Shown: in pieces, positions 53,154 through 62,006 of the stretch
Layout of the letters: the number at the start of each line of letters is the position of its first letter
Position numbering within the stretch: position 1 is the first letter of the stretch
Assembly: GCA_947501445.1 (NCBI GenBank)
Contig: CANMVS010000001.1
Span: 310,001 to 374,000 of the forward strand
DNA from: an uncultured Rhizobiaceae group bacterium
Lineage (GTDB): Bacteria; Pseudomonadota; Alphaproteobacteria; Rhizobiales; Rhizobiaceae
DNA: 64,000 nt
Reading direction: 5' to 3'
The notes under the pieces: generated by a model
The model's database searches: none
What the model was told of the DNA's origin: nothing
What the model saw: the letters and a program-made list of their open reading frames with translations, nothing else
Translations under genes and position numbers: made by a program

Positions 53154-53254
53154 AGACCGTTTCACGTTTTGTCAGAAACGGAACAACGGTGTCGGCCTTT
53201 GATTTTGTTGATGCATTCAGGTTTTGCCGAACCCGTCAAAACCTGAATTGCGCT
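53154..53254 (+). repeat. Intergenic repeat, copy D (best preserved)
   Basis: About 101 bp with two hairpins: ccgtttc (53157-53163) with gaaacgg (53175-53181), and a perfect 12-bp stem attcaggttttg (53215-53226) with caaaacctgaat (53237-53248). It starts 13 bp after matR and ends 45 bp before the end of the dmdA-like gene, in a convergent junction. Confidence 0.88.
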
Positions 53255-53298
53255 AGCGAATTCTGAGGCAATTGCCAATCTGATACAATTCGTCCGGA

Positions 53299-54402
53299 TT
53301 ACATAAACGGCAATTTGACCAATGCGCCCGGAACAGCCTGCCCATCACGCATAACGCTCACCCAATCGCCAACGGTATAGGCCCGGTTCACCAGCGCAAA
53401 TCCGATATTACGCTTCATCCGGCGCGACCATACCCCATTTGTCATGGAACCGATTTTTTCATCGCCGACCATAATGTCATACCAGATCTCATGGGGTGCA
53501 TGGGGCGTTGAACCATCCAAAATCACACCCAGTTGGTGACGCTTTGGCCCCTCAGCGTGTATTGCGCGCAGCGCTTTGATACCCACCACATCATCATCGA
53601 CATCCAGATCGACAAAATTGCCCATGCGAATTTCATAGGGATTTGTTTGTTCATCCGTATCCCCGCCCCAGGACAACAGGCCACTTTCGATCCGCTCACA
53701 TGCATTGGGATTGCCAGGGCCAATATTGAAGGGTTCGCCTGCTTCGCGCACAATGTCCCACAGTTCAGTGCCGCGTGAGCCATCCATCAGGTAGAGCTCA
53801 TATCCACCCTGTTTGGACCACCCGGACCGCGCCACCATGAGGGGAATGCCATTTACTGTGGCATCACGAAACCAGAAATACTTGAGATCACGAACCCAAT
53901 CGCCAAATATTGCTGCAACAACATCATCTGCCTTGGGACCCTGGACAGCCAATGGCGATACATCCGCCTCACAAATGTCCACCTGCAGATTACGTTCTGC
54001 CGCAATGGCGCGAGACCAAAAGAGAATATCGGAATCGGCGATTGAGAGCCAATATCGATCATCGGCCAGCTTCAAAACAATGGGGTCATTAATGATGGTC
54101 CCGCGATGATTGCAAATGGGCACGTATTTGCCCTGCCCCACCACACACTTGTCCAGTCTGCGTGGTGAGAGAACCTGGGTGAGACGTGCCGCATCCGGCC
54201 CCTTGATCTCAATTTGCCGTTCGACTGCGACATCCCACATGGAGACATCATTGACCAGTCGCCAGTATTCAGCCTCCGGGTCACCAAACCCGGTCGGCAA
54301 AAGCATCCGGTTGTATGTGGTAAAACTGCTGACCCCTGCCGCAAGGGTTGCATTGTGATAGGGTGAGCGCCGAAGACGCGCGCTTGCTGTAAATTCAAAC
54401 AT
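53299..54402 (-). CDS. dmdA: Dimethylsulfoniopropionate demethylase-like protein (DmdA, GcvT fold)
   Basis: This 367-residue protein is a tetrahydrofolate-dependent methyltransferase of the GcvT family. Length and sequence match DmdA rather than GcvT: SARLRRSPYHNATLAAGVSSFTTYNRMLL at the N terminus, MWDVAVERQIEIKGPDAARL, YWLSIADSDILFW, DVSPLAVQGPK, and SGWSKQGGYELYL. DmdA moves a methyl group from DMSP to THF, giving methylmercaptopropionate. I chose ATG 54402 with GGGAG upstream. No dmdB/C/D genes are in the window. It may instead be one of the DmdA-related GcvT paralogues of unknown substrate, so the specific name is probable, not certain. Confidence 0.75.
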   Translation of the reverse strand: MFEFTASARLRRSPYHNATLAAGVSSFTTYNRMLLPTGFGDPEAEYWRLVNDVSMWDVAVERQIEIKGPDAARLTQVLSPRRLDKCVVGQGKYVPICNHRGTIINDPIVLKLADDRYWLSIADSDILFWSRAIAAERNLQVDICEADVSPLAVQGPKADDVVAAIFGDWVRDLKYFWFRDATVNGIPLMVARSGWSKQGGYELYLMDGSRGTELWDIVREAGEPFNIGPGNPNACERIESGLLSWGGDTDEQTNPYEIRMGNFVDLDVDDDVVGIKALRAIHAEGPKRHQLGVILDGSTPHAPHEIWYDIMVGDEKIGSMTNGVWSRRMKRNIGFALVNRAYTVGDWVSVMRDGQAVPGALVKLPFM

Positions 54403-54572
54403 GGACAATTCTCCCGTGCCGCCCACGGATAAGTTAATCCAGATTGGGCGTCAGGGATCGCGAAATTGCGACACGAATTGAGGGGAAACAATGTCGTTTT
54501 TTGCAAACTTTATTCGGTGGCGCGAACCGCAATGGTTGCGGAATGGAATTTCAAATGCTGCGCCACTAGTTA

Positions 54573-55436
54573 TTATGGAGCGAATGCGGCCTCTATCGCC
54601 GTGGACATCGCCCGAACAACAGGACCTTCAGCGCCCGGTTTACGTTCCAGCACCAGCTTGGAAATCGGCGTTGCAGCAAAAGATTGCGGATGCTCCAGAA
54701 TACGCATGGTGTCACTGATTGATGATACCCCGAGCAAGCCTATCGCCACGCCGGCTTCTATTGCTGCAATGACACCCGTAACGCTCTCACTGGAATAGAC
54801 GATACGATAGTCGATACCACTTGTTTTCAAGGCACGCAGGGATGCCTCACGCCACCAGCATTTGCGATCGAACAGTGCAATTGGCAATGGATCCCGCATG
54901 TGTACGTCATGCAGGCTTGAAGTGACCCAATGGGTCCTCTCCTGACGGAGTATATCCATCCCGGGCGTAACAGTTTCAACTTCGTGCACTGCAAGATCAA
55001 GCTCTCCTTTGCTGATCGCCGCCGGAAAATCCGCACTGAGTGCGCAACGCACATCAATCTCAACGGAAGGATTGTGCCGCGCGAACCCGGCGATGATCGT
55101 TGATAGAACCGATTTACTGTGGTCATCGGGAATGCCGATGTGAATTCTCCCGGCAAGGTTTTCGGATTTTATCTCCGCCAGACATTCATCCAGTGCCACA
55201 ACCGCGCGCCGCGCCACCGCTTCCAGTTTCTCTCCAATTGGATTAAGCAAAACGCCACGACCGTGTCGGTCAAATACCGCTTTACCCAAAAGCGTCTCCA
55301 ACCGATTTATCTGCAAACTTGCAGCCGATTGTGACCGACCGATTTTGTCTGCAGCAGCGGTAATACTACCGGTATCAGCAACTGCAAGAAATGTGCGCAG
55401 CAGATCAGTGTCCAGCTTTTTCATCGCTTCATCCAT
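54573..55436 (-). CDS. LysR-family regulator
   Basis: This 287-residue activator has an N-terminal helix-turn-helix (residues 8-66; LLRTFLAVADTGSITAAADKIGRSQSAASLQINRLE) and a periplasmic-binding-like effector domain (about 93-285). It is divergent from the UPF0718 permease at 55526, with a palindrome TGATAGA-TTA-TCTATCA between. The start may be ATG 55436 or 55424. It lies 170 bp upstream of dmdA on the same strand; a role in dmdA control is possible but weaker than for the permease. Confidence 0.88.
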   Translation of the reverse strand: MDEAMKKLDTDLLRTFLAVADTGSITAAADKIGRSQSAASLQINRLETLLGKAVFDRHGRGVLLNPIGEKLEAVARRAVVALDECLAEIKSENLAGRIHIGIPDDHSKSVLSTIIAGFARHNPSVEIDVRCALSADFPAAISKGELDLAVHEVETVTPGMDILRQERTHWVTSSLHDVHMRDPLPIALFDRKCWWREASLRALKTSGIDYRIVYSSESVTGVIAAIEAGVAIGLLGVSSISDTMRILEHPQSFAATPISKLVLERKPGAEGPVVRAMSTAIEAAFAP

Positions 55437-55452
55437 TGATAAAACTCATAGC

Positions 55453-55469
55453 TGATAGATTATCTATCA
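55453..55469. promoter_or_regulatory. Candidate LysR operator
   Basis: Perfect inverted repeat TGATAGA-TTA-TCTATCA, 17 bp, containing the T-N11-A form typical of LysR recognition sites, 17 bp ahead of the LysR gene and about 57 bp ahead of the divergent permease gene. Assigned from symmetry and position. Confidence 0.65.
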
Positions 55470-55525
55470 ATTATTCATCTATGACAAGGCGCGCTAACAT
55501 GCATTCGCGAACAGGAGGCATGACT

Positions 55526-56557
55526 ATGTTGCGACTATCTCAAAGAGTGAACGGGCGACTGTCGTTCTGGCAGGTCTTCATGATAGCTGGAATTGCCGGG
55601 CTATTTATGATGTTGGTCCTGGCACCGCAGGCATTGTGGCACACTGCAATTTTTGTAGTCGAAAGCCTTTTAAGCGTTGCTCCTCTTGTTATCCCCGGCA
55701 TCGTTCTGGCCGCGTGGATCACCGCCAGTGGTGCCAGCAGCCATGTCGCAAAGGCCTTTACCGGGCGTGTTGTCTATTCAGTAGTAGCCGCCTCGCTGAT
55801 CGGAGCCATCACGCCGGTTTGCGGCGTCACGGTTTTACCGCTGATGGCCGGACTTCTCGCCGCTGGCGTGCCTCTCGCGCCGATTATGGCATTCTGGCTG
55901 TCCTCGCCCATTACCGATCCCGCTATGCTTGCAGCAACGGCCGCTACCCTTGGCCTGACCTTCGCAATTGGAAAGACTGCGGCCTCGGTAGGTCTTGGTC
56001 TTTTCGGCGGTCTGCTGACTGCAACACAGTCCAATAAATCCTGGTACCGCGCACCCTTGCGTCAAAACGGGGTGGTCGACCAGATCGCTCGCCCCTGCAC
56101 GACCGATTGCCAGGTTACGGAGTTTCGGGCAGCGGTATGGCGTGATGCAGACAGACGACGTGCATTTATAAAAGAGACCCGGTCGATTGGGCGGCTGATA
56201 CTGATTTGCCTCATACCAGCATTTGCTGCGGAATATTGGCTCAACGCCAGCTTGCAGCCCCAGGCGCTCACCACCTATATCGGCGACGATAGCTGGTGGG
56301 CAGTACCGCTTGCTGTCTTTGTCGGTGCGCCCGCCTATCTGGATGGATATGCCGCTTTGCCACTTGTGCGGGGACTGATGGACCATGGAATGTCCTCTTC
56401 GGCCGCAATGGCATTCCTGATATCTGGTGGCGTCATCAGCATTTGGGGGGCAGTTGCCATTTTCCCGGTGCTGCAGCTCAAGCCGTTCATCGCCTATGTG
56501 GGGCTTGCCTTTACCGGATCACTCATCGCGGGCTGGACGTTTGGCGCCCTGGCCTGA
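55526..56557 (+). CDS. UPF0718/ArsP-like permease (first of two)
   Basis: This 343-residue protein has about eight helices in two halves. Each half has a proline/aspartate loop: MAGLLAAGVPLAPIMAFWLSSPITDPAML and VGAPAYLDGYAALPLVRGLMDHGMSSSAAMAFLISGG. This is the ArsP_1 (PF03773) permease layout. The ArsP Cys pair region reads TPVCGVTVLPLMAG, with a single Cys where the paralogue at 58094 has CSC. A hydrophilic loop holds CTTDC. I chose ATG 55526, 7 bp after AGGAGG; ATG 55520 is too close to it. Some members export methylarsenite; others are linked to thiosulfate or metals. Divergent from LysR. Confidence 0.8.
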   Translation: MLRLSQRVNGRLSFWQVFMIAGIAGLFMMLVLAPQALWHTAIFVVESLLSVAPLVIPGIVLAAWITASGASSHVAKAFTGRVVYSVVAASLIGAITPVCGVTVLPLMAGLLAAGVPLAPIMAFWLSSPITDPAMLAATAATLGLTFAIGKTAASVGLGLFGGLLTATQSNKSWYRAPLRQNGVVDQIARPCTTDCQVTEFRAAVWRDADRRRAFIKETRSIGRLILICLIPAFAAEYWLNASLQPQALTTYIGDDSWWAVPLAVFVGAPAYLDGYAALPLVRGLMDHGMSSSAAMAFLISGGVISIWGAVAIFPVLQLKPFIAYVGLAFTGSLIAGWTFGALA

Positions 56558-56690
56558 CAACCGAAGAAAACAGGTCAATATCCAATCAGACTTCATTCCG
56601 GCTTACGCGATTATACTCCGGTTTTTACTTGCTGTTTATTACCCGATACACCAAGATTGGAATTTCAATTGCATTCAGGATCGGGACAAA

Positions 56691-57974
56691 ATGTCTGAGC
56701 AGCGCCAATCGTTAAGTCGAAAAATATGGGCTGCAAGTTCTGGTAATTTTCTCGAATGGTACGATTTCGCCATATACGGTTTTTTTGCCACGGCTATTGG
56801 CCAACAGTTTTTCCCGTCAGACAATTCGCTGACGTCACTGCTTTCTGCCTTTGGCGTCTTTGCCATTGGCTATGGAGCCAGACCGCTGGGTGGATTTATT
56901 CTTGGCCGGATGGCAGATCGGTACGGGCGACGGCCTGTTATGATTTTCTCGGTCACGGTTATGGGTTCAGCGACTTTTACAATTGGTCTATTGCCATCGT
57001 ACCACACAATAGGAGTTGCAGCGCCCATATTGTTGATCGCCCTGCGCCTGCTGCAGGGGTTCAGCGTTGCCGGTGAATATACCACATCCACAGTTTTTCT
57101 ACTCGAGCATGCACCAAAACACCGCCGCGGATTTATTTCCAGTTGGTCCATGTTCGGCGAGTTTTCAGGTGTTGTTTCGGGCTCTGCCATTGGCGCCATC
57201 GCAGCGACGCTCCTCACCGACAATCAGATGCAGGACTGGGGATGGCGGATACCATTTTTATTGAGCATTGTTGTGTCATTTATCGGCTTCAGGCTGCGGC
57301 GGGGTCTTGAGGAAACGCCTGTAATGGCAGCGCAACAGGATACCGCCGGCGAAACAATGCAGACATTGGTCCTATCGCTGTGGAAACCCGTTGTCTGCTA
57401 TGTCAGCTTAACGCTGGTGGGTGGCGTCGGTTTTTATGTCGCCTTTATCTATTCTGCGTCCGATCTTGAATTACATATGCATCTGTCCACGGCCAGAGCG
57501 CTGGACATTAACACCCTTGGCCAATTGGTCATTATGTTGCTCTTTCCAGTGGCCGGTCTGATGGCAGATCGTTACGGACGCAAACCTCTGGCAATCGCAA
57601 CTGCAGCTGGCCTGATCGTTTTTTGCTGGCCCCTGTGGTGGCTGATGCATCAGGATAATTTTGCCATGATTCTTTTGGGCCAGTGCCTTTTTGGCGCAAT
57701 TCTGGCATTTGGGTACCCCGTCTATGGGTTGATGATGGCTGAGTCATTACCACCAAGACTGCGCTGCAGCGTTCTGTCCATTGGAAACGGCATTGCCTAT
57801 GGATTGTTTGGCGGCATGACACCACTAACCGCAACCTATCTTGTAAAGCGCACGGGCAATGACTTCGCACCGGTCTATCTCATATTGATTTTTGCAGCGA
57901 TTTCACTCGTCGCCATATTAAGTTTGCGTGAAACCCTGCCGCGCAAAACAACCGGTGTTGCCGCTCAGGCCTGA
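56691..57974 (+). CDS. MFS transporter, metabolite:H+ symporter (MHS) family
   Basis: This 427-residue importer starts SRKIWAASSGNFLEWYDFAIYGFFATAIGQQFFP, the canonical MHS first helix, with GRMADRYGRRPVMIF in loop 2-3 and ALRLLQGFSVAGEYTTSTVFLLEHAPKHRRG in helix 4-5. MHS proteins take up small carboxylates or osmolytes such as citrate, alpha-ketoglutarate, proline or betaine with protons. ATG 56691. It lies 133 bp after the permease gene and may be on the same LysR-controlled transcript. DMSP or betaine uptake is an attractive but unproven idea given the nearby dmdA-like gene. Confidence 0.87.
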   Translation: MSEQRQSLSRKIWAASSGNFLEWYDFAIYGFFATAIGQQFFPSDNSLTSLLSAFGVFAIGYGARPLGGFILGRMADRYGRRPVMIFSVTVMGSATFTIGLLPSYHTIGVAAPILLIALRLLQGFSVAGEYTTSTVFLLEHAPKHRRGFISSWSMFGEFSGVVSGSAIGAIAATLLTDNQMQDWGWRIPFLLSIVVSFIGFRLRRGLEETPVMAAQQDTAGETMQTLVLSLWKPVVCYVSLTLVGGVGFYVAFIYSASDLELHMHLSTARALDINTLGQLVIMLLFPVAGLMADRYGRKPLAIATAAGLIVFCWPLWWLMHQDNFAMILLGQCLFGAILAFGYPVYGLMMAESLPPRLRCSVLSIGNGIAYGLFGGMTPLTATYLVKRTGNDFAPVYLILIFAAISLVAILSLRETLPRKTTGVAAQA

Positions 57975-58040
57975 ATACCGGCAATAACACATCCGTCCAG
58001 CTGTGCCGAAAACACAATTGGCAGATCGGCCATGCACGCA

Positions 58041-58069
58041 TTGACATACTATTAAATTCTATATAACTA
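58041..58069 (+). promoter_or_regulatory. Candidate promoter ahead of the second permease
   Basis: TTGACA (58041-58046) is followed after 17 bp by TAACTA (58064-58069); TATAAC one step earlier also fits. It ends 24 bp before the ATG at 58094. The following AACTA-gtttttt-AGTT is a small inverted repeat that could bind a regulator. By eye only. Confidence 0.5.
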
Positions 58070-58093
58070 GTTTTTTAGTTTATTTAATTTTGG

Positions 58094-59137
58094 ATGCAAC
58101 CAATGACCGACATTTCCCATCCCGCAACAAATTGGCACCGGTTCAAACCGGCCATGCTGAAATCGCCGTGGTCACTGGTCGTTGTCATTCCGGCTTTGAT
58201 TTTGGTTTTCGACCCGACCAATTTCACCACCGTTATCGAATTTGCTGTTCGGGCATTTGTCGGCACCCTGCCTTACATTGTTGTGGCCGTGTTGATGATA
58301 GCCTGGTTGAAGGCCGCCGGTGCCGAAGCCTATGTGGCCCGCGCTTTTCAGGGACGTGAAACACAAATGATTTTCATGGCGGCCCTGCTCGGTGGTCTGG
58401 CACCATTTTGTTCTTGCGAAGTCATTCCATTTATCGCCGGATTGCTCACGCTTGGTGCACCATTGTCTGCAGTCATGGCCTTCTGGTTATCCTCACCACT
58501 GGTTGATCCTGCAACGCTGGTCATCACGGCGGGGGCATTGGGCTGGCCTTTTGCAATCGGCAAAGCCGTATCGGCCATATTTTTGGGTCTTTTGGGCGGA
58601 TTTTCCATCAGAATGTTTCGTACAATGGGGGCATTTTCCAATCCGCTACGTGCCCGTGGCAATCAATGCAATGCCTGTAGCAGTGCACCCCACGGTGACA
58701 AACCAGTGTGGACGTTCTGGCATGAGAGTGGAAGACGTCAGATATTTGGTGAGCAATTTATCACCAATGCCGCATTCCTCGCCAAATGGCTGGCTCTGGC
58801 CTACGTTCTGGAAGCATTGCTCGTCACATATGTGCCTGCATCCTTGATCGCAGCCGTTGTTGGCGGCGATGGACTATTGCCAATCGCCACCGCCGCCGTT
58901 GTGGGCATGCCTGCCTATCTCAATGGCTATGTTGCACCTGCCCTGCTTGCCGGGCTGATGGATCAGGGAATGAGCGCAGGTGCCGCCATGTCATTCATGG
59001 TTGCCGGTGCGATCAGTTCCATTCCAGCAATGGCGGCGGTCTGGTCGCTTGTAAAACCCGGCGTTTTTACTGCCTATCTGGGGTTGGGCCTGTCTGGTGC
59101 CATTGTGTCCGGTATTGTTTTTCAGCTGATCGTGTAA
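58094..59137 (+). CDS. UPF0718/ArsP-like permease (second of two)
   Basis: This 347-residue paralogue of the protein at 55526 has the same two-half layout: IAGLLTLGAPLSAVMAFWLSSPLVDPATL and VGMPAYLNGYVAPALLAGLMDQGMSAGAAMSFMVAGA. Here the Cys motif APFCSCEVIPFIAG is intact, as in ArsP proteins that export trivalent organoarsenicals, and the hydrophilic loop has CNACSS. Start ATG 58094. A good promoter is just upstream, so it may be expressed separately from the first copy. The substrate is uncertain. Confidence 0.83.
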   Translation: MQPMTDISHPATNWHRFKPAMLKSPWSLVVVIPALILVFDPTNFTTVIEFAVRAFVGTLPYIVVAVLMIAWLKAAGAEAYVARAFQGRETQMIFMAALLGGLAPFCSCEVIPFIAGLLTLGAPLSAVMAFWLSSPLVDPATLVITAGALGWPFAIGKAVSAIFLGLLGGFSIRMFRTMGAFSNPLRARGNQCNACSSAPHGDKPVWTFWHESGRRQIFGEQFITNAAFLAKWLALAYVLEALLVTYVPASLIAAVVGGDGLLPIATAAVVGMPAYLNGYVAPALLAGLMDQGMSAGAAMSFMVAGAISSIPAMAAVWSLVKPGVFTAYLGLGLSGAIVSGIVFQLIV

Positions 59138-59218
59138 CTGAAGCCGCCTGATACCGGAACATCTGCCGAATTCACCGAAACAGTCAAGGCGAACCCGGGA
59201 ACAGGAGATCAGCGGCCT

Positions 59219-60385
59219 ATGAGCTATACAAATGCACTTGGCAAATCAAAGCCGCTTTTGAATGCAGTGCCAATTTTCGGTCTGGCCACAGGTGCCCTGT
59301 TTCCGGTCGTTGCACTACGCCTGCAGGAGTTGGGAAGTGCACCCTTTATCATCGGTCTTGTGACAACGCTTTACTATTGCGGATCACTGACCGCCGCGAT
59401 GACTTTCGGCAAAATTCTCAGTAAAATCGGCTACCGGGCAGGCTTTTGCCTGAGTGCATTTACCGCTGCAGCCGCTACCTATGCTTTGACCTTGACCGAC
59501 AGTGAATTGGGTTGGCTGCTACTGCGTTTCCTTGGCGGATTTTCGCTTGGCGCATACTACCTTGTTGTTGATGGTTGGTTCCAGGCCCTGGCAGACCGGC
59601 GCTCGCGCGGAAAGCTCTTTGCTACATACGAAACGGTCCGACTGGCTGCCACCGCAGGCGGTCCGTTCATTTTGATTCTGGGGTCAACGACAGCCAATCT
59701 CTGGATCGTTTCCTTTGCATATATCATTTCAATTCTGCCAGCCTTATTGACCCGGGAACCGGACATTAAGAATACAAATGCTTTCCAATTCAAAGGGCTT
59801 TACAACATTGCTCAGTGCTTTCCCTGCGCGCTTTTGCTTGCCGTATGCGGTGGCATGGCAAATGCCAGTTTCTATGGCTTGAGCGCAATATATGCCTCCG
59901 GAATTGGCCTGAAGGTGGAGGCCATCGCCTTTTTTGTAGCTTTCGTCCTCATCGCCCCTGCGGCAACCGAAATTCCGCTGGGTGCGCTGGCTGATCGCTT
60001 CACCCGTATGGGTGTTGCCGCCTGTTGTGCCGCAATGGCGGCAACCGTCTGTATGATATTGTTGTGGTTGCAGGCCCCACCGTTCTGGCTGGCCTGTTTT
60101 GGCAGCGCCCTGGTCGGCGGGGCAATCGTGCCAATGTACGCACTGGGCCTGAGCCGGATCATGGATGCTTCCAACACGGCGGATATTGTCCAGGTGACCA
60201 GTGCCGGATTGATCGCCTACAACGCAGGTGCATTCTTGGGCCCCACCTTCGCTGGATTTTCCATAGCATGGTTCGGTCCCACCGGCCTGTACGCCTTTTT
60301 GAGTATTGTGGCTGCAGCTGCATTCATTGCAGCAATCTCCGACATCCGATTTAACCGATGCTGCCCTGAATATGTCGCCGGTTAA
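59219..60385 (+). CDS. MFS transporter (YcaD-like)
   Basis: This 388-residue protein has twelve hydrophobic helices. The N terminus (NAVPIFGLATGALFPVVALRLQELG) and LRFLGGFSLGAYYLVVDGWFQALADRRSRGKLFA match YcaD-type MFS proteins, whose substrates are poorly known. ATG 59219 lies 81 bp after the permease gene on the same strand, so co-transcription is likely. AGGAGA occurs upstream but at a long distance (about 12 bp). Confidence 0.8.
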   Translation: MSYTNALGKSKPLLNAVPIFGLATGALFPVVALRLQELGSAPFIIGLVTTLYYCGSLTAAMTFGKILSKIGYRAGFCLSAFTAAAATYALTLTDSELGWLLLRFLGGFSLGAYYLVVDGWFQALADRRSRGKLFATYETVRLAATAGGPFILILGSTTANLWIVSFAYIISILPALLTREPDIKNTNAFQFKGLYNIAQCFPCALLLAVCGGMANASFYGLSAIYASGIGLKVEAIAFFVAFVLIAPAATEIPLGALADRFTRMGVAACCAAMAATVCMILLWLQAPPFWLACFGSALVGGAIVPMYALGLSRIMDASNTADIVQVTSAGLIAYNAGAFLGPTFAGFSIAWFGPTGLYAFLSIVAAAAFIAAISDIRFNRCCPEYVAG

Positions 60386-60724
60386 TCCGCTGCCTCTCTC
60401 AATCGGCGTCAGATAAACTTGCGAATTGTGGAAAGACGGCCTCATAGCGCTGCTGTGGATCAATCCACACACCCGTAATGGATACGCCTTGCCACCAATC
60501 TGCCAGGCGGACTAGGGTCTGCCAAGGATCAGATTTGTGGTGTCGGTTTGGCCACATACGTTCAAATTTGTCTCATGAGGAAACAGCACATGCAGCACAC
60601 AGTCAAAGACGAATGGAGCAAAAGTGGACAGCTCCGTTCAAATACGTACGGGACAAATAGAATGCCTGATCCTCAGCAGGCCCCGAAACAAAAAACGCGA
60701 TAACTGGGACCATCGGCAAATTAT
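60386..60724. other. 340-bp intergenic region
   Basis: Between two same-strand MFS genes. No frame with a ribosome site or family-like sequence, no clear hairpin or promoter. I see nothing to annotate. Confidence 0.4.
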
Positions 60725-61957
60725 ATGACAGTGAAACGAGATACCCGCGCCCCTGAAAACAATCAGGTCCGCACAGGCGTATGGTTGCTGGCGCTTGGGC
60801 AGACAATTGTCTGGGCGGGCCTGTTCTACAGTTTTGCCGCACTCTTGTTGAGTTGGGAAGATAATCTTGGTTGGCACAAAACCGACCTTGCACTCGGGCT
60901 CACAACCGCCGTCCTCATCTCAGCAGGATTATCACCCGTGGCAGGGCGCATTGTTGACGCAGGATTTGGGCGCGCCTTGCTTGCTGCAGGTGCCCTGGGC
61001 GGTGCGGCGGCACTGGGGCTGATGTCCAGTGTCACCACTCAATCTGCTTTCATTGGCCTTTGGGCCGTTATTGGAATTGCACAGGCAGCCTGCCTTTATG
61101 AACCATGTTTTTCGTTTGTGACCAAAAATATGGGCAGCGCGGCGCGCGGTGCCATTACGCGCATTTCACTATGCGCTGGCTTTGCTTCAACCATTGCCTT
61201 TCCGGCCGGAGCCTGGCTTTCAACATCTCTTGGGTGGCGCGGCGCTGTATTGGCCTTTGCATCAGCTGTCGCAATGTTTGGCGCACCCCTGCTATGGGTC
61301 GGTGCTGGTCTGCTGCAAAAGAACAGCGCTTCGTCAGGCGATACCGTATCCGTCGATCAAAACAAGTCGGCGACAAGTCGGGCTCTGCGCAAACCTGCTT
61401 TCTGGCTGCTTGCCTTTGCTTTTCCGATGATCGGGTTAAACCACGGACTGCTGCTCAACCACATTATTCCGATCCTTGTAGATCGTGGCCTGACCGTCAC
61501 GCTGGCAGTTACAGTTGCATCCGTCATTGGCCCGATGCAGGTAGCCGGCCGCCTGGCAATGATGAAATTCGAACATCGTGTCGGCGCCATGACAATAACT
61601 GTCATCTGTTTTAGCGGAATAACGGCAGCCGGCTTATTATTGTTCCTGGCAGGCGCATCACCTGCCCTTGCATTTGGTTTCGCTGCCTTGCAGGGCGCGG
61701 CATATGGCCTGACCAATATCCTCAAACCCATCATAACAGCGGAGACACTCGGCACACGCGGATTTGGGTCCATCTCGGGTCTACTGGCCGTTCCCTATCT
61801 TGCCAGCTTCGCTGTCGCACCATTTGTTGGTGCCTGGCTTTGGCAATACGGTGGTTATAATCTCGCCATCATGTCTGCAGTCCTGATGGCTTTTTTCGGG
61901 CTGATTGCAATTGCCATCCTGGCAGTCGGCTACAAACGCAAAGCCTTCCAACTGTAG
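60725..61957 (+). CDS. MFS transporter
   Basis: A 410-residue, twelve-helix permease: TGVWLLALGQTIVWAGLFYSFAALLLSWE in helix 1, a short loop 2-3 motif AGRIVDAGFGRALL and ACLYEPCFSFVTKNMG in helices 3-4. The Cys in that helix and one in the loop may be coincidental. I cannot assign a substrate; it is distinct in sequence from the other MFS proteins nearby. It ends the run of five same-strand transporter genes and is 49 bp from the convergent oxidoreductase. Confidence 0.82.
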   Translation: MTVKRDTRAPENNQVRTGVWLLALGQTIVWAGLFYSFAALLLSWEDNLGWHKTDLALGLTTAVLISAGLSPVAGRIVDAGFGRALLAAGALGGAAALGLMSSVTTQSAFIGLWAVIGIAQAACLYEPCFSFVTKNMGSAARGAITRISLCAGFASTIAFPAGAWLSTSLGWRGAVLAFASAVAMFGAPLLWVGAGLLQKNSASSGDTVSVDQNKSATSRALRKPAFWLLAFAFPMIGLNHGLLLNHIIPILVDRGLTVTLAVTVASVIGPMQVAGRLAMMKFEHRVGAMTITVICFSGITAAGLLLFLAGASPALAFGFAALQGAAYGLTNILKPIITAETLGTRGFGSISGLLAVPYLASFAVAPFVGAWLWQYGGYNLAIMSAVLMAFFGLIAIAILAVGYKRKAFQL

Positions 61958-62006
61958 GGCCTTTGTTCTCTGACTTGTCTATATTCCTGCATCAAGGAAC
62001 GCACAA

